A DNA stretch of 64,000 nucleotides from QIAW01 sp035487295 (lineage in GTDB: Bacteria > Acidobacteriota > Terriglobia > Terriglobales > Acidobacteriaceae): contig DATHMH010000031.1 in NCBI GenBank assembly GCA_035487295.1, positions 1-64,000 of the forward strand, written 5' to 3'. Within the stretch, counting starts at the first letter, position 1; every line of letters begins with the position of its first letter. This document shows positions 35,270 through 46,485 of this stretch, one piece after another. Both the position numbers and the translations under genes were made by a program. The notes under the pieces were generated by a model. That model saw only the letters and a program-made list of their open reading frames with translations. It did no database searches and was not told the DNA's origin.

Positions 35270-35340
35270 AGTGGCACGACTCGTGCCCTGATACAAGGCC
35301 CCGCATTCAGAAGAGTTTTTCCGTAAGCTCTGAAGCCGTT
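35270..35340. repeat. Dispersed intergenic repeat, copy A
   Basis: Contains CCCTGATACAAGGC (35286-35299), then CAGAAGA...TTTTTCCGTAAgCTCTGAaG. A related sequence with the same 14-mer lies at 52079-52092. Both copies lie in gaps between convergent genes. It could be a small RNA, a terminator remnant or a REP-like element. Confidence 0.4.
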
Positions 35341-35454
35341 TCCTGACACAAAATTGTTTTTGAAGCAAGCCCTAGTCAGTCGTTGGGCTTTGACCCGATA
35401 CCAGCGCCAGGCTGACAAAGTTGAAGCCCAATAATTCCGGCTGGTTGCAAAAGT

Positions 35455-35736
35455 TCAGCTACGGCGCGAGCGAGGCTTTCGTGCGACTTGCGGGAGGAAG
35501 CCGGCTAAATGAGCTCGAAGCTGTCGCCGCGCTTTTGGTTCCTGCACCCAATCGAGCATGAGCATTACTAGAAACCACGGCAGCCAGAATACGAGCACAA
35601 AGACAATGGCAGTCCAGGTATCGCGCCAGCGGGCATCTAATTCGCAGAACTTGAGAAATACACAGCCGATGGATAGATAGGCAGCCGCAATCGCAGCCGC
35701 AATCGCAGACCATTCGAGAATAGACAGGGCTGTCAT
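35455..35736 (-). CDS. Small two-helix membrane protein
   Basis: 93 residues with two transmembrane segments (about 6-26, ILEWSAIAAAIAAAYLSIGCV; 42-61, AIVFVLVFWLPWFLVMLML) and a very basic C-terminus (KARRQLRAHLAGFLPQVARKPRSRRS). No strong ribosome site is seen before ATG-35736. No family recognised; the second-position frame on the same strand (35459-35788) is a shadow. It sits behind the outer-membrane protein gene at 36528 with an 84-bp gap and may be its operon partner. Confidence 0.5.
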   Translation of the reverse strand: MTALSILEWSAIAAAIAAAYLSIGCVFLKFCELDARWRDTWTAIVFVLVFWLPWFLVMLMLDWVQEPKARRQLRAHLAGFLPQVARKPRSRRS

Positions 35737-35820
35737 GGGCGTGGTCGTGTCTCTTTTTCCATCTCCTATGTCTGGAATCGAATGTCATCGGTTGTCTTCG
35801 GTTGCCTGCACATTGCCTGC

Positions 35821-36528
35821 TCAGAAGCGGATTCCCGCGGTGATCGGTATGAACTGGGTCTTGATATTCCTGGTGGGGGCATAGTTGTAACGCGCTTCCA
35901 CGTAGAATCTGTAGCGAGGCTCACCCACTTTTGCGGTGAAGCCGATGCCTGCATTTCCTCCGAAGCTGCTGACCGAGAAGCTTGCGACTGTCTGATTGCT
36001 GGTTACAAATCCAGAGGTGCAACTGAATCCCCACCAGAGCCACGGCGAAAGGCAGGTGACGTTGCTGCCGGTCACGATCTGTCTGGAGAGACTTGCGTTG
36101 CGATGGTACCAGCCACCGCCGCCAATAAAATAGATGCCGGTAGACCTGCCGCGCAGTTCGTATCTGTAGTTTGCGGTCAAAGAGAAGAGGTTGCTACTGC
36201 CACTGAGATCGTTGGATTGCGACACCTGTCGAATCACGCGCAGGGCGGCATCGCTGGCGTAGACCCTGTTCCACATGAACTCGCCGACGAGGGCATGGCG
36301 GTCATTGAAGTTATATCCTGCGCCGGCGACGACTCCCCATCCTATATTCATAAAACGCGCCGTCGGGTTCAGAGGGGCAGTGACCGTCATTCCGAGATTT
36401 GTATTCAGCTTGCTATCTTCGCCGAATTCGCCCTCGTCTTGTGCATGAAGCGCAGTCCATGCCATCAAGTTCATTGCGACGCTTATCAACACAAGCGTCC
36501 TTACGGTCCGCTTCAGTCTGGTGTTCAT
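35821..36528 (-). CDS. Outer-membrane beta-barrel protein
   Basis: 235 residues with a signal peptide (about 1-29, cleavage ALHAQ) and alternating amphipathic strands ending in a C-terminal Phe (FIPITAGIRF), the signature for BAM-dependent outer-membrane insertion. The sequence resembles OmpW/OprG-size eight-stranded barrels (FMNIGWGVVAGAGYNFNDRHALVGEFMWN). AGGAGGT precedes the ATG at 5 nt. Function unknown. Operator site 9 lies 120 bp upstream. Confidence 0.8.
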   Translation of the reverse strand: MNTRLKRTVRTLVLISVAMNLMAWTALHAQDEGEFGEDSKLNTNLGMTVTAPLNPTARFMNIGWGVVAGAGYNFNDRHALVGEFMWNRVYASDAALRVIRQVSQSNDLSGSSNLFSLTANYRYELRGRSTGIYFIGGGGWYHRNASLSRQIVTGSNVTCLSPWLWWGFSCTSGFVTSNQTVASFSVSSFGGNAGIGFTAKVGEPRYRFYVEARYNYAPTRNIKTQFIPITAGIRF

Positions 36529-36648
36529 CGACCACCTCCTCGATTGCTGCGCTTCAATAGTGAGAACTTTGCTATGCCGGTCCGGATGAACGCCGGACAG
36601 TCAGAGTTGTTGCGGCTTATCGTACGAGAGCGGTTCTGTTGTGGACTA

Positions 36649-36664
36649 CTGTCAATTCTGTCAG
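36649..36664 (-). promoter_or_regulatory. Island operator site 9 (36528 barrel protein)
   Basis: CTGTCAATTCTGTCAG; on the minus strand TACGAT follows after 24 nt. Confidence 0.65.
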
Positions 36665-36769
36665 AGTGCGTAGGGTCGAGCGCACGTAGAAATATCAGGC
36701 GGCCGGCGGAGCCAGGGCTATTGATGTCTGTATAGGTAATAGGGCTAAAGCCCAATTTGACTTAAGCTT

Positions 36770-36791
36770 CCCCCCGGCCGAAGCCGGGGGG
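36770..36791. terminator. GC-rich hairpin after the glycosidase gene
   Basis: CCCCCCGGC-CGAA-GCCGGGGGG forms nine GC pairs with a CGAA tetraloop. It lies 86 bp past the glycosidase stop on the minus strand. No T-run follows, so it may stabilise the 3' end or be a REP-like element. A second small palindrome, GGGCTAAAGCCC, is at 36742-36753. Confidence 0.45.
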
Positions 36792-36876
36792 GCTTCCACC
36801 CTGCGCCACAAAGCAACGCGTCACTCCCACTGTGGCTTGCAACACTATGCCACGCAATTCTTGCGTTCCCACGAGT

Positions 36877-39618
<2,742 letters not shown>

Positions 39619-39869
39619 TGTGCTGTTCTTCAATCCTTTCCGTCACCCGTGCCGGCTCATGGGCCTGGACCGGGCTTGCACAAGACATCGTTAAGACTGC
39701 TCTTCGTCGAACCATCTTTATGATCATTGCTCATTCGTGGTAGCCGACAACAAGATGATTTGGTTACTCCATCGTGTTTGGTATTTTAAATGGAGGCTCG
39801 ATACTCAAACCTTGTCTGCAGGATGCATGACTTTCATCGGAAGATAAAAGAGGATCGTAATTGGGCCTA

Positions 39870-39885
39870 CTGTCAATGCTGCCAG
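39870..39885 (-). promoter_or_regulatory. Island operator site 10 (GH63-like gene)
   Basis: CTGTCAATGCTGCCAG; on the minus strand TATCTT follows after 23 nt, while the plus strand has no fitting hexamer. Confidence 0.65.
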
Positions 39886-39968
39886 TCTATTTGTGTGGGA
39901 TTTGACCAATGCGTGTGGTTTCCGCGCCGTTAAAAAACTTCTTGCTTGTATCCAAGGTAAAAGAATTT

Positions 39969-39984
39969 CCGTCAGTTCTGACAG
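39969..39984 (+). promoter_or_regulatory. Island operator site 11 (lipoprotein)
   Basis: CCGTCAGTTCTGACAG; TACACT follows after 23 nt, 59 bp from the lipoprotein ATG at 40044. Confidence 0.65.
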
Positions 39985-40043
39985 ATGACGGGGAGCCAGG
40001 GCAGACCTACACTCAATCCATAGGTTCGGGAAGGAAATGGTTC

Positions 40044-40382
40044 ATGAGAGTTGCCGCCACGCCGAAGAAGCCGGCATTGCTGCTGCTCGCTTTTCTGTTT
40101 TCGGGTTGCGGACATACGTTTATTGGTTTCGTTTCCAATCCGGGAGGAGCCAGGAGTGTAAGCGGTACTGTGACGATTGTGCAGTTTGGAACCATGAATG
40201 ACGGGCACGGAAACATCATTACGTTCACCGGCGTTACATTTGTCCAGAGCGGCACCGCTTCTACGGTCAACTTCTGCGGCGATCAGAGAAACCAATTTCC
40301 GATCAACCGATTTGTGCGTGCCGACTTCACCGACGGAATTTTCTGCTCCACGCTCCATACTGTGACCCTCGGCGCCGGATGA
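40044..40382 (+). CDS. Small lipoprotein
   Basis: 112 residues from ATG-40044 (MRVAATPKKPALLLLAFLFSGCGH), with AAGGAA upstream. The lipobox LFSGC puts the lipidated Cys at residue 22. The mature part is a short Thr/Val-rich beta domain (VSGTVTIVQFGTMNDGHGNIITFTGVTFVQ) with two further Cys (NFCGDQ; IFCSTL). No family recognised. A longer frame from 39909 overlaps operator site 11 and its -10, so it is rejected. Monocistronic by position. Confidence 0.72.
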   Translation: MRVAATPKKPALLLLAFLFSGCGHTFIGFVSNPGGARSVSGTVTIVQFGTMNDGHGNIITFTGVTFVQSGTASTVNFCGDQRNQFPINRFVRADFTDGIFCSTLHTVTLGAG

Positions 40383-40409
40383 ATCGGGGGTCCTCTCTCC
40401 AGCAAGGTC

Positions 40410-40425
40410 TGTAAGAAGTTACAGT
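40410..40425 (+). promoter_or_regulatory. Island operator site 12 (porin-ppk2)
   Basis: CTGTAAGAAGTTACAG with perfect arms; CAAACT follows after 23 nt. The porin ATG is 200 bp downstream, the longest leader in the set. Confidence 0.6.
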
Positions 40426-40625
40426 TTTCTTCACTGCACGCGCGCTGCAAACTATGCGAGCGATTGACGCGCGGAATCCGCGTGTTCAACCGCAGTTATG
40501 CGTCAAATAAAAACCACTCCCAAAATGGGAAACAACGTTGCATTTCAGATTCGTGAAGGCGGGAGCGCGTTGACTCGGCTGGCCGCCAGGATCCGGACAC
40601 AGTCAACAAAAGAGGAGATTTTGTA

Positions 40626-42083
40626 ATGGTTGGTAGAAGAAGCATATGGCTTACAATTGTCTTTCTGGCTGCGTGCCTAGGGCCGGCGAGCGCACAATCG
40701 GATGATTCCGGTCAAAATGCACAGGAGTTGCGCAAGGAACTGAACGACCTGCGCGAACAGATGAGCAGGCTTCAGACGCGGCTTGATCAGTTAGAAAGCA
40801 ATCAGGCGCCGGCGACTGCGCCTTCCGCCGCTCCAGCTACGGGGCAGCAAGGAACGACGCAAAACACTCTGCCGCCACAACAAGGTCCGAGCAAACAGGT
40901 GGGCGAGGCTACGGCGACGTATCAAACATTTTCCGAAGACTCGAGTGCAGCTCCGCGTTATGACAATGTTCCGCTTGATCCAAAATACAAGGGCTTCTTT
41001 CGCCTTCCCGGCACCCAGACAATCTTGAAAGTCGGCGGATATTTCAAGACAGACTTCATCTATGACCTTAAACCCGCGGGGAATACGGATTCATTCATAC
41101 CGTCATCATTTCCGATTCCTTCCGTCGTATCTGTGAACAACAGCACGATCTCTGTGCGGCCGACGCGTTTGAGCCTCGATTTTCGCATTCCCGCAACCCA
41201 AATTGGTGAGGTGCGCTTCTACGTTGAGGGCGACCTGTTCGGAACCAATGCAACGACTCCTCGTTTGCGTCATGCGTATGCGCAGGCGAAGAACTTTCTG
41301 GTTGGGCAGACATTCTCGAACTTTATGGACCCGGATGGATTTCCTGACACGCTGGATTTCCAGGGACCCAACGGTATGGTGAATCTACGGAATCCACAAT
41401 TCCGATACGGCGCTGCGCTCAGCTCGAGTACGACACTGTATATCTCGGTGGAAAAGCCAAGTTCCGACATCATATTCAAAACGCCGCAATTCTCGGCGCA
41501 ACCCAATGCACCAAGTCCTGATGGAGCGATTCGCTTGCGCCAGGAATGGGAAAAAGGCCACTTCCAGGTTTCCGGGCTATTTCGTTCGATTGGGGCGTTT
41601 CTGCCTGACGGAAAACAGGATTCGGTCTTTGGATGGGGTGTCAATGCTTCCCTCGGGGCGGAAATAGCCGGCAAAGACAACATAATACTTGCTGCTGCTG
41701 CCGGACACGGGCTTTCACGATATATCCAAGACACTTCAGGGCTTGGCATCGACGCGGAACCGGCCTCGGCTACCGCGCTGCGGGCAACTCCGGCGATCGG
41801 GGTGGAAGGATCGTACCAGCACTACTGGACGAAGAAATGGCGGTCGAGCGCGGTGTACTCCTATGCAGCGGTCGATAACACAAGCCTGGCAGCGGCAACG
41901 ACCTACAATCATGGCACGTACACTGCTACGAATCTGATCTGGAATCCGGCAGGTTCGCTTCACCTTGGCGCAGAATTTCTTTATGGATGGACGGTGGAGC
42001 AGAATGGCAAGAAAGCAAATGCGCCGCGCATCCAGTTCAGCGCCAAGTACACCTTTGTGAAAGTGGAACCGGATCGCAACTAG
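40626..42083 (+). CDS. DcaP-like outer-membrane porin
   Basis: 485 residues: signal peptide (1-24, ...GPASAQS), a periplasmic coiled coil (about 33-62, ELRKELNDLREQMSRLQTRLDQLES) that trimerises DcaP-type porins, a Pro/Ala/Gln linker, then a 16-strand-like barrel region starting FFRLPGTQTILKVGGYFKTDFIYDL and continuing ISVRPTRLSLDFRIP, AKNFLVGQTFSNFMDPDGFPDTLDFQGP. These blocks match the DcaP porin family, which takes up dicarboxylates and similar small anions. GAGGAG precedes the ATG. The final residues (KYTFVKVEPDRN) are less canonical than a terminal Phe. Confidence 0.85.
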   Translation: MVGRRSIWLTIVFLAACLGPASAQSDDSGQNAQELRKELNDLREQMSRLQTRLDQLESNQAPATAPSAAPATGQQGTTQNTLPPQQGPSKQVGEATATYQTFSEDSSAAPRYDNVPLDPKYKGFFRLPGTQTILKVGGYFKTDFIYDLKPAGNTDSFIPSSFPIPSVVSVNNSTISVRPTRLSLDFRIPATQIGEVRFYVEGDLFGTNATTPRLRHAYAQAKNFLVGQTFSNFMDPDGFPDTLDFQGPNGMVNLRNPQFRYGAALSSSTTLYISVEKPSSDIIFKTPQFSAQPNAPSPDGAIRLRQEWEKGHFQVSGLFRSIGAFLPDGKQDSVFGWGVNASLGAEIAGKDNIILAAAAGHGLSRYIQDTSGLGIDAEPASATALRATPAIGVEGSYQHYWTKKWRSSAVYSYAAVDNTSLAAATTYNHGTYTATNLIWNPAGSLHLGAEFLYGWTVEQNGKKANAPRIQFSAKYTFVKVEPDRN

Positions 42084-42122
42084 ATTACGTTCCGCACAAA
42101 GGCCGATTCATCAGGCAACAGC

Positions 42123-42932
42123 ATGGCAGGAAATGGCGAGGACAACAGCAACGGGCGTTTGAAGCGCAAGATGTATGAAAAAAAACTGAGGCGGCTTCAG
42201 GTGGAGCTTTGTAAGCTTCAGGAGTGGGTCAAATACAAAGGACTGCGCGTCATCATTTTGTTCGAAGGGCGTGACGCCGCAGGCAAGGGCGGCACGATTC
42301 GCGCTATTACAGAGCGCGTAAGTTCCAGGGTCTTCCGCGTGCTGGCCCTGCCCGCGCCCTCGGACCGCGAGAAAAGCCAGATGTATATCCAACGCTATAT
42401 GCCGCATTTCCCGGCGGCGGGAGAGATCGTGATCTTTGACCGTAGCTGGTATAACCGCGCCGGCGTAGAGCACGTCATGGGCTTTTGCACGCAACAGCAG
42501 TATCAGCAATTTTTGCGACTCTGCCCCACGTTTGAAAAATATATCGTGGATGCCGGCATCATTTTTATTAAGTACTGGATGGAGGTCGGGAAACAAGAGC
42601 AACAGCGGCGATTCGAGGCGCGCATCCAGGATCCGCTGCGGCAATGGAAGCTCAGCCCCATGGACCTGGAATCGTTTCGGCGGTGGTACGAATACTCGCG
42701 GGCGCGAGACAAGATGCTCAAGGCGACCGACAGCAAACATGCCCCGTGGTACATTGTTCGCTCTGACGACAAGAAGAAGGCGCGGCTCAATTGCATCTCG
42801 CATCTGCTGGGAATAATCCCTTATTTCAAAGTCCCGCGCGAGAATGTAAAGCTGCCGAGACGGAGCGAAAAAGGCAGCTACGATGATCAGGCGACACTAA
42901 GACGAAGGCGCTTTATTCCAGCGAAATACTGA
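42123..42932 (+). CDS. ppk2: Polyphosphate kinase 2 (PPK2 family)
   Basis: 269 residues. It has the P-loop LFEGRDAAGKGGTIRAI (Walker A, about 42-58), Walker B IVIFDRSWYNRAGVEHVMGF (about 103-122) and the lid region, all standard for PPK2 enzymes that move phosphate between polyphosphate and nucleotides. The length fits single-domain class I/II-type PPK2. It lies 39 bp after the porin in the same direction with a weak ribosome site, so it is probably co-transcribed from site 12. Polyphosphate use fits a stress island. The direction of the reaction cannot be told. Confidence 0.92.
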   Translation: MAGNGEDNSNGRLKRKMYEKKLRRLQVELCKLQEWVKYKGLRVIILFEGRDAAGKGGTIRAITERVSSRVFRVLALPAPSDREKSQMYIQRYMPHFPAAGEIVIFDRSWYNRAGVEHVMGFCTQQQYQQFLRLCPTFEKYIVDAGIIFIKYWMEVGKQEQQRRFEARIQDPLRQWKLSPMDLESFRRWYEYSRARDKMLKATDSKHAPWYIVRSDDKKKARLNCISHLLGIIPYFKVPRENVKLPRRSEKGSYDDQATLRRRRFIPAKY

Positions 42933-42968
42933 TGTCGTGATTTACTTCTTGTGCTCCATGCCGGAAAC

Positions 42969-42984
42969 CTGTCACCACTTACAG
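42969..42984 (+). promoter_or_regulatory. Island operator site 13 (43020 gene)
   Basis: CTGTCACCACTTACAG; TAGGTT follows after 23 nt (43008-43013). The ATG at 43020 falls where the transcript would begin, so a leaderless or very short-leader mRNA is predicted. Confidence 0.62.
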
Positions 42985-43019
42985 ATATCCATTTGAAAAC
43001 TCACCTTTAGGTTTGTGAA

Positions 43020-43964
43020 ATGAGGTTCACCATTGAGCCAGGCTGGGTTGTTCTGTTTTGCGTGTGTCTCCTGGCCGGCAACTGCACGGCGCAGGACCTG
43101 GCGCCGCGGGCTTATCTTACTACGCCCATTCATTCCAACGCGATCACGCTGACATACTCCTTAAATGATGGCGGAATTCTTTTTGACGGAGCTGTTCCTA
43201 TTACAGATGCGGCAGCGAGAATCAATCTTGCGGTCCTCAGTTACACGCACTCACTCAGTTTTTTTGGGCGCACGGCCAATTTCACCAGTTCTTTGCCGTA
43301 CGCCATCGGTACCTTCCAGGGAAGCATAGGCAGCACACAACAATCCAGGTATCGCTCCGGTCTCATGGTCTCAAGTTTTCGATTTTCCGTGAACCTGAAG
43401 GGAGGGCCGGCGATGGACCTTGCCGAGTTCCGGCAGTGGCGGCAGAAAAACCTGCTGGGCATTAGCATCAGGGTACTGCCGCCAACCGGCCAATACGACT
43501 CAACAAAAGTGATTAATTTTGGGACCAACCGCTGGGCGTTTAAGCCAGAGCTGGGTTACTCGCGCCGCTGGGGACACTGGATCCTCGACGCGTACGGAGG
43601 AGCGTGGCTCTACACGACAAATCCCGACTACCTTTCGATTGGCAGATTTGCTTCCAGAACCAACACGCAGTCGCAGGCCCCAATCGGCTCGTTTGAAGGA
43701 CATCTCAGCTATGATCTAAAGCCTCGACTTTGGATTTCGCTCGACGGCAATTATTGGTACGGCGGCCGTACGAGCTTGAACGGCGTGCAGAACCCAAACA
43801 CACTTCAGACAAATTCCCGCGCCGGAGTCACCGGGTCGATTCCATTGACGGCGCGGCAGTCGCTGAAACTCAGTTACAGTGACGGCGCTTATGTGCGGTT
43901 CGGCGGGAATTTTAAGAATGTTTCCGTGGCGTGGCAGTATTCGTGGCTGGGGAGACCGAACTGA
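43020..43964 (+). CDS. Outer-membrane transporter-like protein (phenol MetA-pathway type)
   Basis: 314 residues with a signal peptide (MRFTIEPGWVVLFCVCLLAGNCTAQ, cleavage at 25) and a chain of amphipathic strands (SLNDGGILFDGAVPITDAAARINLAVLSYTHSLSFFGRTANF). The middle and end (GTNRWAFKPELGYSRRWGHWILDAYGGAWLY; LKLSYSDGAYVRFGGNFKNVSVAWQYSW) match the family annotated as MetA-pathway/SphA-like outer-membrane proteins. The substrate is unknown. The mRNA may be leaderless (see operator site 13). Confidence 0.72.
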   Translation: MRFTIEPGWVVLFCVCLLAGNCTAQDLAPRAYLTTPIHSNAITLTYSLNDGGILFDGAVPITDAAARINLAVLSYTHSLSFFGRTANFTSSLPYAIGTFQGSIGSTQQSRYRSGLMVSSFRFSVNLKGGPAMDLAEFRQWRQKNLLGISIRVLPPTGQYDSTKVINFGTNRWAFKPELGYSRRWGHWILDAYGGAWLYTTNPDYLSIGRFASRTNTQSQAPIGSFEGHLSYDLKPRLWISLDGNYWYGGRTSLNGVQNPNTLQTNSRAGVTGSIPLTARQSLKLSYSDGAYVRFGGNFKNVSVAWQYSWLGRPN

Positions 43965-44048
43965 AAATGAGGATTCTCTTGAAGATAAAATGCGCGGGCA
44001 GGATGCCTACGCGACAGCCGACGACGCGCCGGCGTTAGTTCACTTCAT

Positions 44049-44723
44049 TCATTGGCAGGAGCCGTCATCTACGAACTGGTTGTTGGTTACCATCGTGACC
44101 AGGGAGTGGGCGCAGTTCAGAATCTTTTGATCGAGCGGGTCATTATTGAGGGCATCGGGAGAGACGTAGGTCTGAGACTTGCTTGTCTTCAAGTACTGTT
44201 CGCTCAGCGTGTTCATATTGTTGAATTCATTGGTGAGCAGCCGGAAGGCATTTTGATCTGATTCGGTTGAGGCCGCCAATGAGACTAGCCCGACGCTCTT
44301 TTGAGCCAGGGCGCGGTAATGGTCAGCCCACTCCTGGGTGATGGGATAGCTCTGTTGGACCGCGTTCTTCAACGCGCTCCGCCACTCGCGGATCACCGAC
44401 ATTGCTTCGATACCGGCTTTGACGAAATCTTTGGAAAAGCCGGTTGCGGCACTGTGAGTTGAAGTTGGTGAGGCTGCCTGCGCATCTGCTGATGAAGGCA
44501 GCGTCAGCTCAATTTGATTGCCTTTGAAGCGAAGCGAGCCACCGGCGAGCCGCGTGAATGCCTCGATCTCAATATAGGAACGGCCCTTCAGGTCTATCAC
44601 GGGAATCTCTCCGGAGTGACCGGTTAAGACCAATGTCCGGTTCGATGGAACTGCCAGTGCAAGGACAACCATAGAAAGGAATAGCGCGAATACGAATTGT
44701 CTGCGCTTTGCGGTCCGCATCAT
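44049..44723 (-). CDS. Secreted protein with copper-amine-oxidase-N-like domain
   Basis: 224 residues. The signal peptide (about 8-27, RQFVFALFLSMVVLALAVPS) is followed by a domain RTLVLTGHSGEIPVIDLKGRSYIEIEAFTRLAGGSLRFKGNQIELTLPS that resembles the stalk-like copper amine oxidase N-terminal domain found in many unrelated exported proteins. The second half is helical (FVKAGIEAMSVIREWRSALKNAVQQ). No enzymatic motif. It lies 59 bp after aspT copy 2 on the same strand, without its own operator, so it may be the third gene of the decarboxylase operon. Confidence 0.65.
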   Translation of the reverse strand: MMRTAKRRQFVFALFLSMVVLALAVPSNRTLVLTGHSGEIPVIDLKGRSYIEIEAFTRLAGGSLRFKGNQIELTLPSSADAQAASPTSTHSAATGFSKDFVKAGIEAMSVIREWRSALKNAVQQSYPITQEWADHYRALAQKSVGLVSLAASTESDQNAFRLLTNEFNNMNTLSEQYLKTSKSQTYVSPDALNNDPLDQKILNCAHSLVTMVTNNQFVDDGSCQ

Positions 44724-44782
44724 GGATTTCCAGTGGCGCTAAAAAAGTTCGGGAATCAAGACATGTTTTGTTTTAGGCGCCG

Positions 44783-46474
44783 TCATGTCATGAGATACAC
44801 GATGATTGTTCCCCACGTGGTGAGCAGAACGTGGCCGAAGGCGACCGTGTACGAGTACCCCAGGGTCGCGACTGGGCTGTCTGATTTTTCCTGCACGGCG
44901 GCGACGCCGGCGATCATGGTTTGAGCTCCCGCGAGGCCTCCCATCAAAAGTGCGGGATTCAGCTTGAGAATGTATCGACCGAAGAAAAGGCCTGCAACCA
45001 GAGGAACAAGCGTCACCACGATTCCGCCCAGGAAGAGTAAATAACCGTGTTCTTTGACAGCGTTGACAAAGATCGGGCCGGCCTTAAGACCAATCATGGC
45101 CACAAAGGCGGCCAGTCCGATTGACCTCATGAAAAGAATTGCCGCATCTGGGATTCTTCCGAACCAGGGGCGCACAGAGCGCAGCCAACCCACAATGACT
45201 CCCGCCAGCAGGGTCCCAACACTGGTTCCCAAATTGATCCTCATATTGCCTATGGGGATGATGACAGCCGCGCCGACCAGGACGCCGACGAACACGGCGA
45301 TTCCGAGAACAAGCAGATCGCTCTCCTGCACAGGATGTATGACCCTGCCCGCAACTGAAGCTAGTTTTTCCACCGCGGCTTCGGCGCCGGTGACTTGGAG
45401 TGTGTCTCCCCGTTCGACGATGGTTCCTCTCCCGATCGGCAGAGGGCGGCTCCCTCTCATGATTCCGCGCAAGAGAACACCACGTGCTTCCTCAACTGTG
45501 TCAACAATTTCCTGCAGAGTCTTGCCGGCAATTGTCTTGCTGGTCACATAAACATCAAAAGACGCGACAGGTATTTCCAGCAGTTCCGGATCGGCCACTT
45601 CACGGGACAATGGACCCAGCACTTTGACCATGATCTCGGTACGACCGAGCACTGCCACAGTGTCGCCGCTTTCGAACTGAGTGTCGGCAGCAGGAGAGAG
45701 GATTTCTCCATTGCGCCGGATTCGTTCTATGAAGAGACGGGCGCCCGCCACCGATTTTTCAGCTTCGGCTATCGTCTTCCCGATGATGGGAGCGTTTTGC
45801 GGAACGGTGTACGCACGAAAGCCGATAGGCTGCCATGCCGAATGGACACCGGGCTTTGAGCGCTGAATTCCCAGCAGATCTTCAACTTTCTTTGATTCTG
45901 CGCGCAAGTCAGCGCGAAGGAGTTTAGGCCCGAGGCTGCTGCAGCACCAGATGACCCCCAATGTGCCAAAGATGTAGCAAATCGCATCGGCCACCGCGAT
46001 GTGGCCTATCAGTTGCTGCTTTTGATCGTCGGGCAACGACAGAGCCTTGATTGCCTCGCTGGCCGTGCCGATCGCCGGTGATTCAGTAAGAGATCCGGAG
46101 AGCATCCCGGCAGAGAAGCCAGGGTCAAGTTTCAGGAAACGCGCCACTGCATAGGCTGTCAGAAGCCCGATGACCGGGACAAATATTCCTAACAGCGCCC
46201 AGCGCCAGCCTTCTCCTTTGAGATTACTGAGAAAGCTGGGGCCTACGGAGTAGCCGATCCCAAAAAGGAACAGAAGAAACAACATTGATTTCGCCTGGTC
46301 GGATACGGGGACGTAAAAGAAGTTGCCAATGAGAACGCCGCCCAACAACGATCCGGTCACCACGCCCAGGCCGACGCCGCGGAATTTCACTTTCCCGATG
46401 AAGTACCCGATGCCGATGGCGAGATAGACTCCCATTTCGGGATACTTTGAAAACAAATTGGCCAGCCATTGCAT
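44783..46474 (-). CDS. AspT-type amino acid exchanger (AAE family, copy 2)
   Basis: 563 residues with the same architecture as AspT at 8805: N-terminal membrane segments (MGVYLAIGIGYFIGKVKFRGVGLGVVTGSLLGGVLIG), two RCK_C domains (about 215-370, FIERIRRNGEILSPAADTQFESGDTVAVLG; VDTVEEARGVLLRGIMRG) and C-terminal segments with GGLAGAQTMIAGVAAVQ near the end. Only 11 bp separate it from the decarboxylase, so it is probably the exchanger for that enzyme's substrate and product, which would make it an AAE member handling a basic amino acid/polyamine instead of Asp/Ala. Specificity is inference. The start codon has no strong ribosome site, suggesting coupling. Confidence 0.87.
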   Translation of the reverse strand: MQWLANLFSKYPEMGVYLAIGIGYFIGKVKFRGVGLGVVTGSLLGGVLIGNFFYVPVSDQAKSMLFLLFLFGIGYSVGPSFLSNLKGEGWRWALLGIFVPVIGLLTAYAVARFLKLDPGFSAGMLSGSLTESPAIGTASEAIKALSLPDDQKQQLIGHIAVADAICYIFGTLGVIWCCSSLGPKLLRADLRAESKKVEDLLGIQRSKPGVHSAWQPIGFRAYTVPQNAPIIGKTIAEAEKSVAGARLFIERIRRNGEILSPAADTQFESGDTVAVLGRTEIMVKVLGPLSREVADPELLEIPVASFDVYVTSKTIAGKTLQEIVDTVEEARGVLLRGIMRGSRPLPIGRGTIVERGDTLQVTGAEAAVEKLASVAGRVIHPVQESDLLVLGIAVFVGVLVGAAVIIPIGNMRINLGTSVGTLLAGVIVGWLRSVRPWFGRIPDAAILFMRSIGLAAFVAMIGLKAGPIFVNAVKEHGYLLFLGGIVVTLVPLVAGLFFGRYILKLNPALLMGGLAGAQTMIAGVAAVQEKSDSPVATLGYSYTVAFGHVLLTTWGTIIVYLMT

Positions 46475-46485
46475 AAGGTAGCTAG

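Larger units (their letters stand above)
36529..36876. other. Intergenic region with operator and GC hairpin
   Basis: 348 bp with no gene. It holds operator site 9 near the barrel protein and a strong hairpin at 36770-36791 next to the end of the glycosidase gene. Confidence 0.5.
39634..40043. other. Divergent intergenic region with two operators
   Basis: 410 bp between glycosidase and lipoprotein. Sites 10 and 11 face opposite ways and fit the two genes. The upstream part of the 39909 frame is not used, as the lipoprotein signal begins at 40044. Confidence 0.55.
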
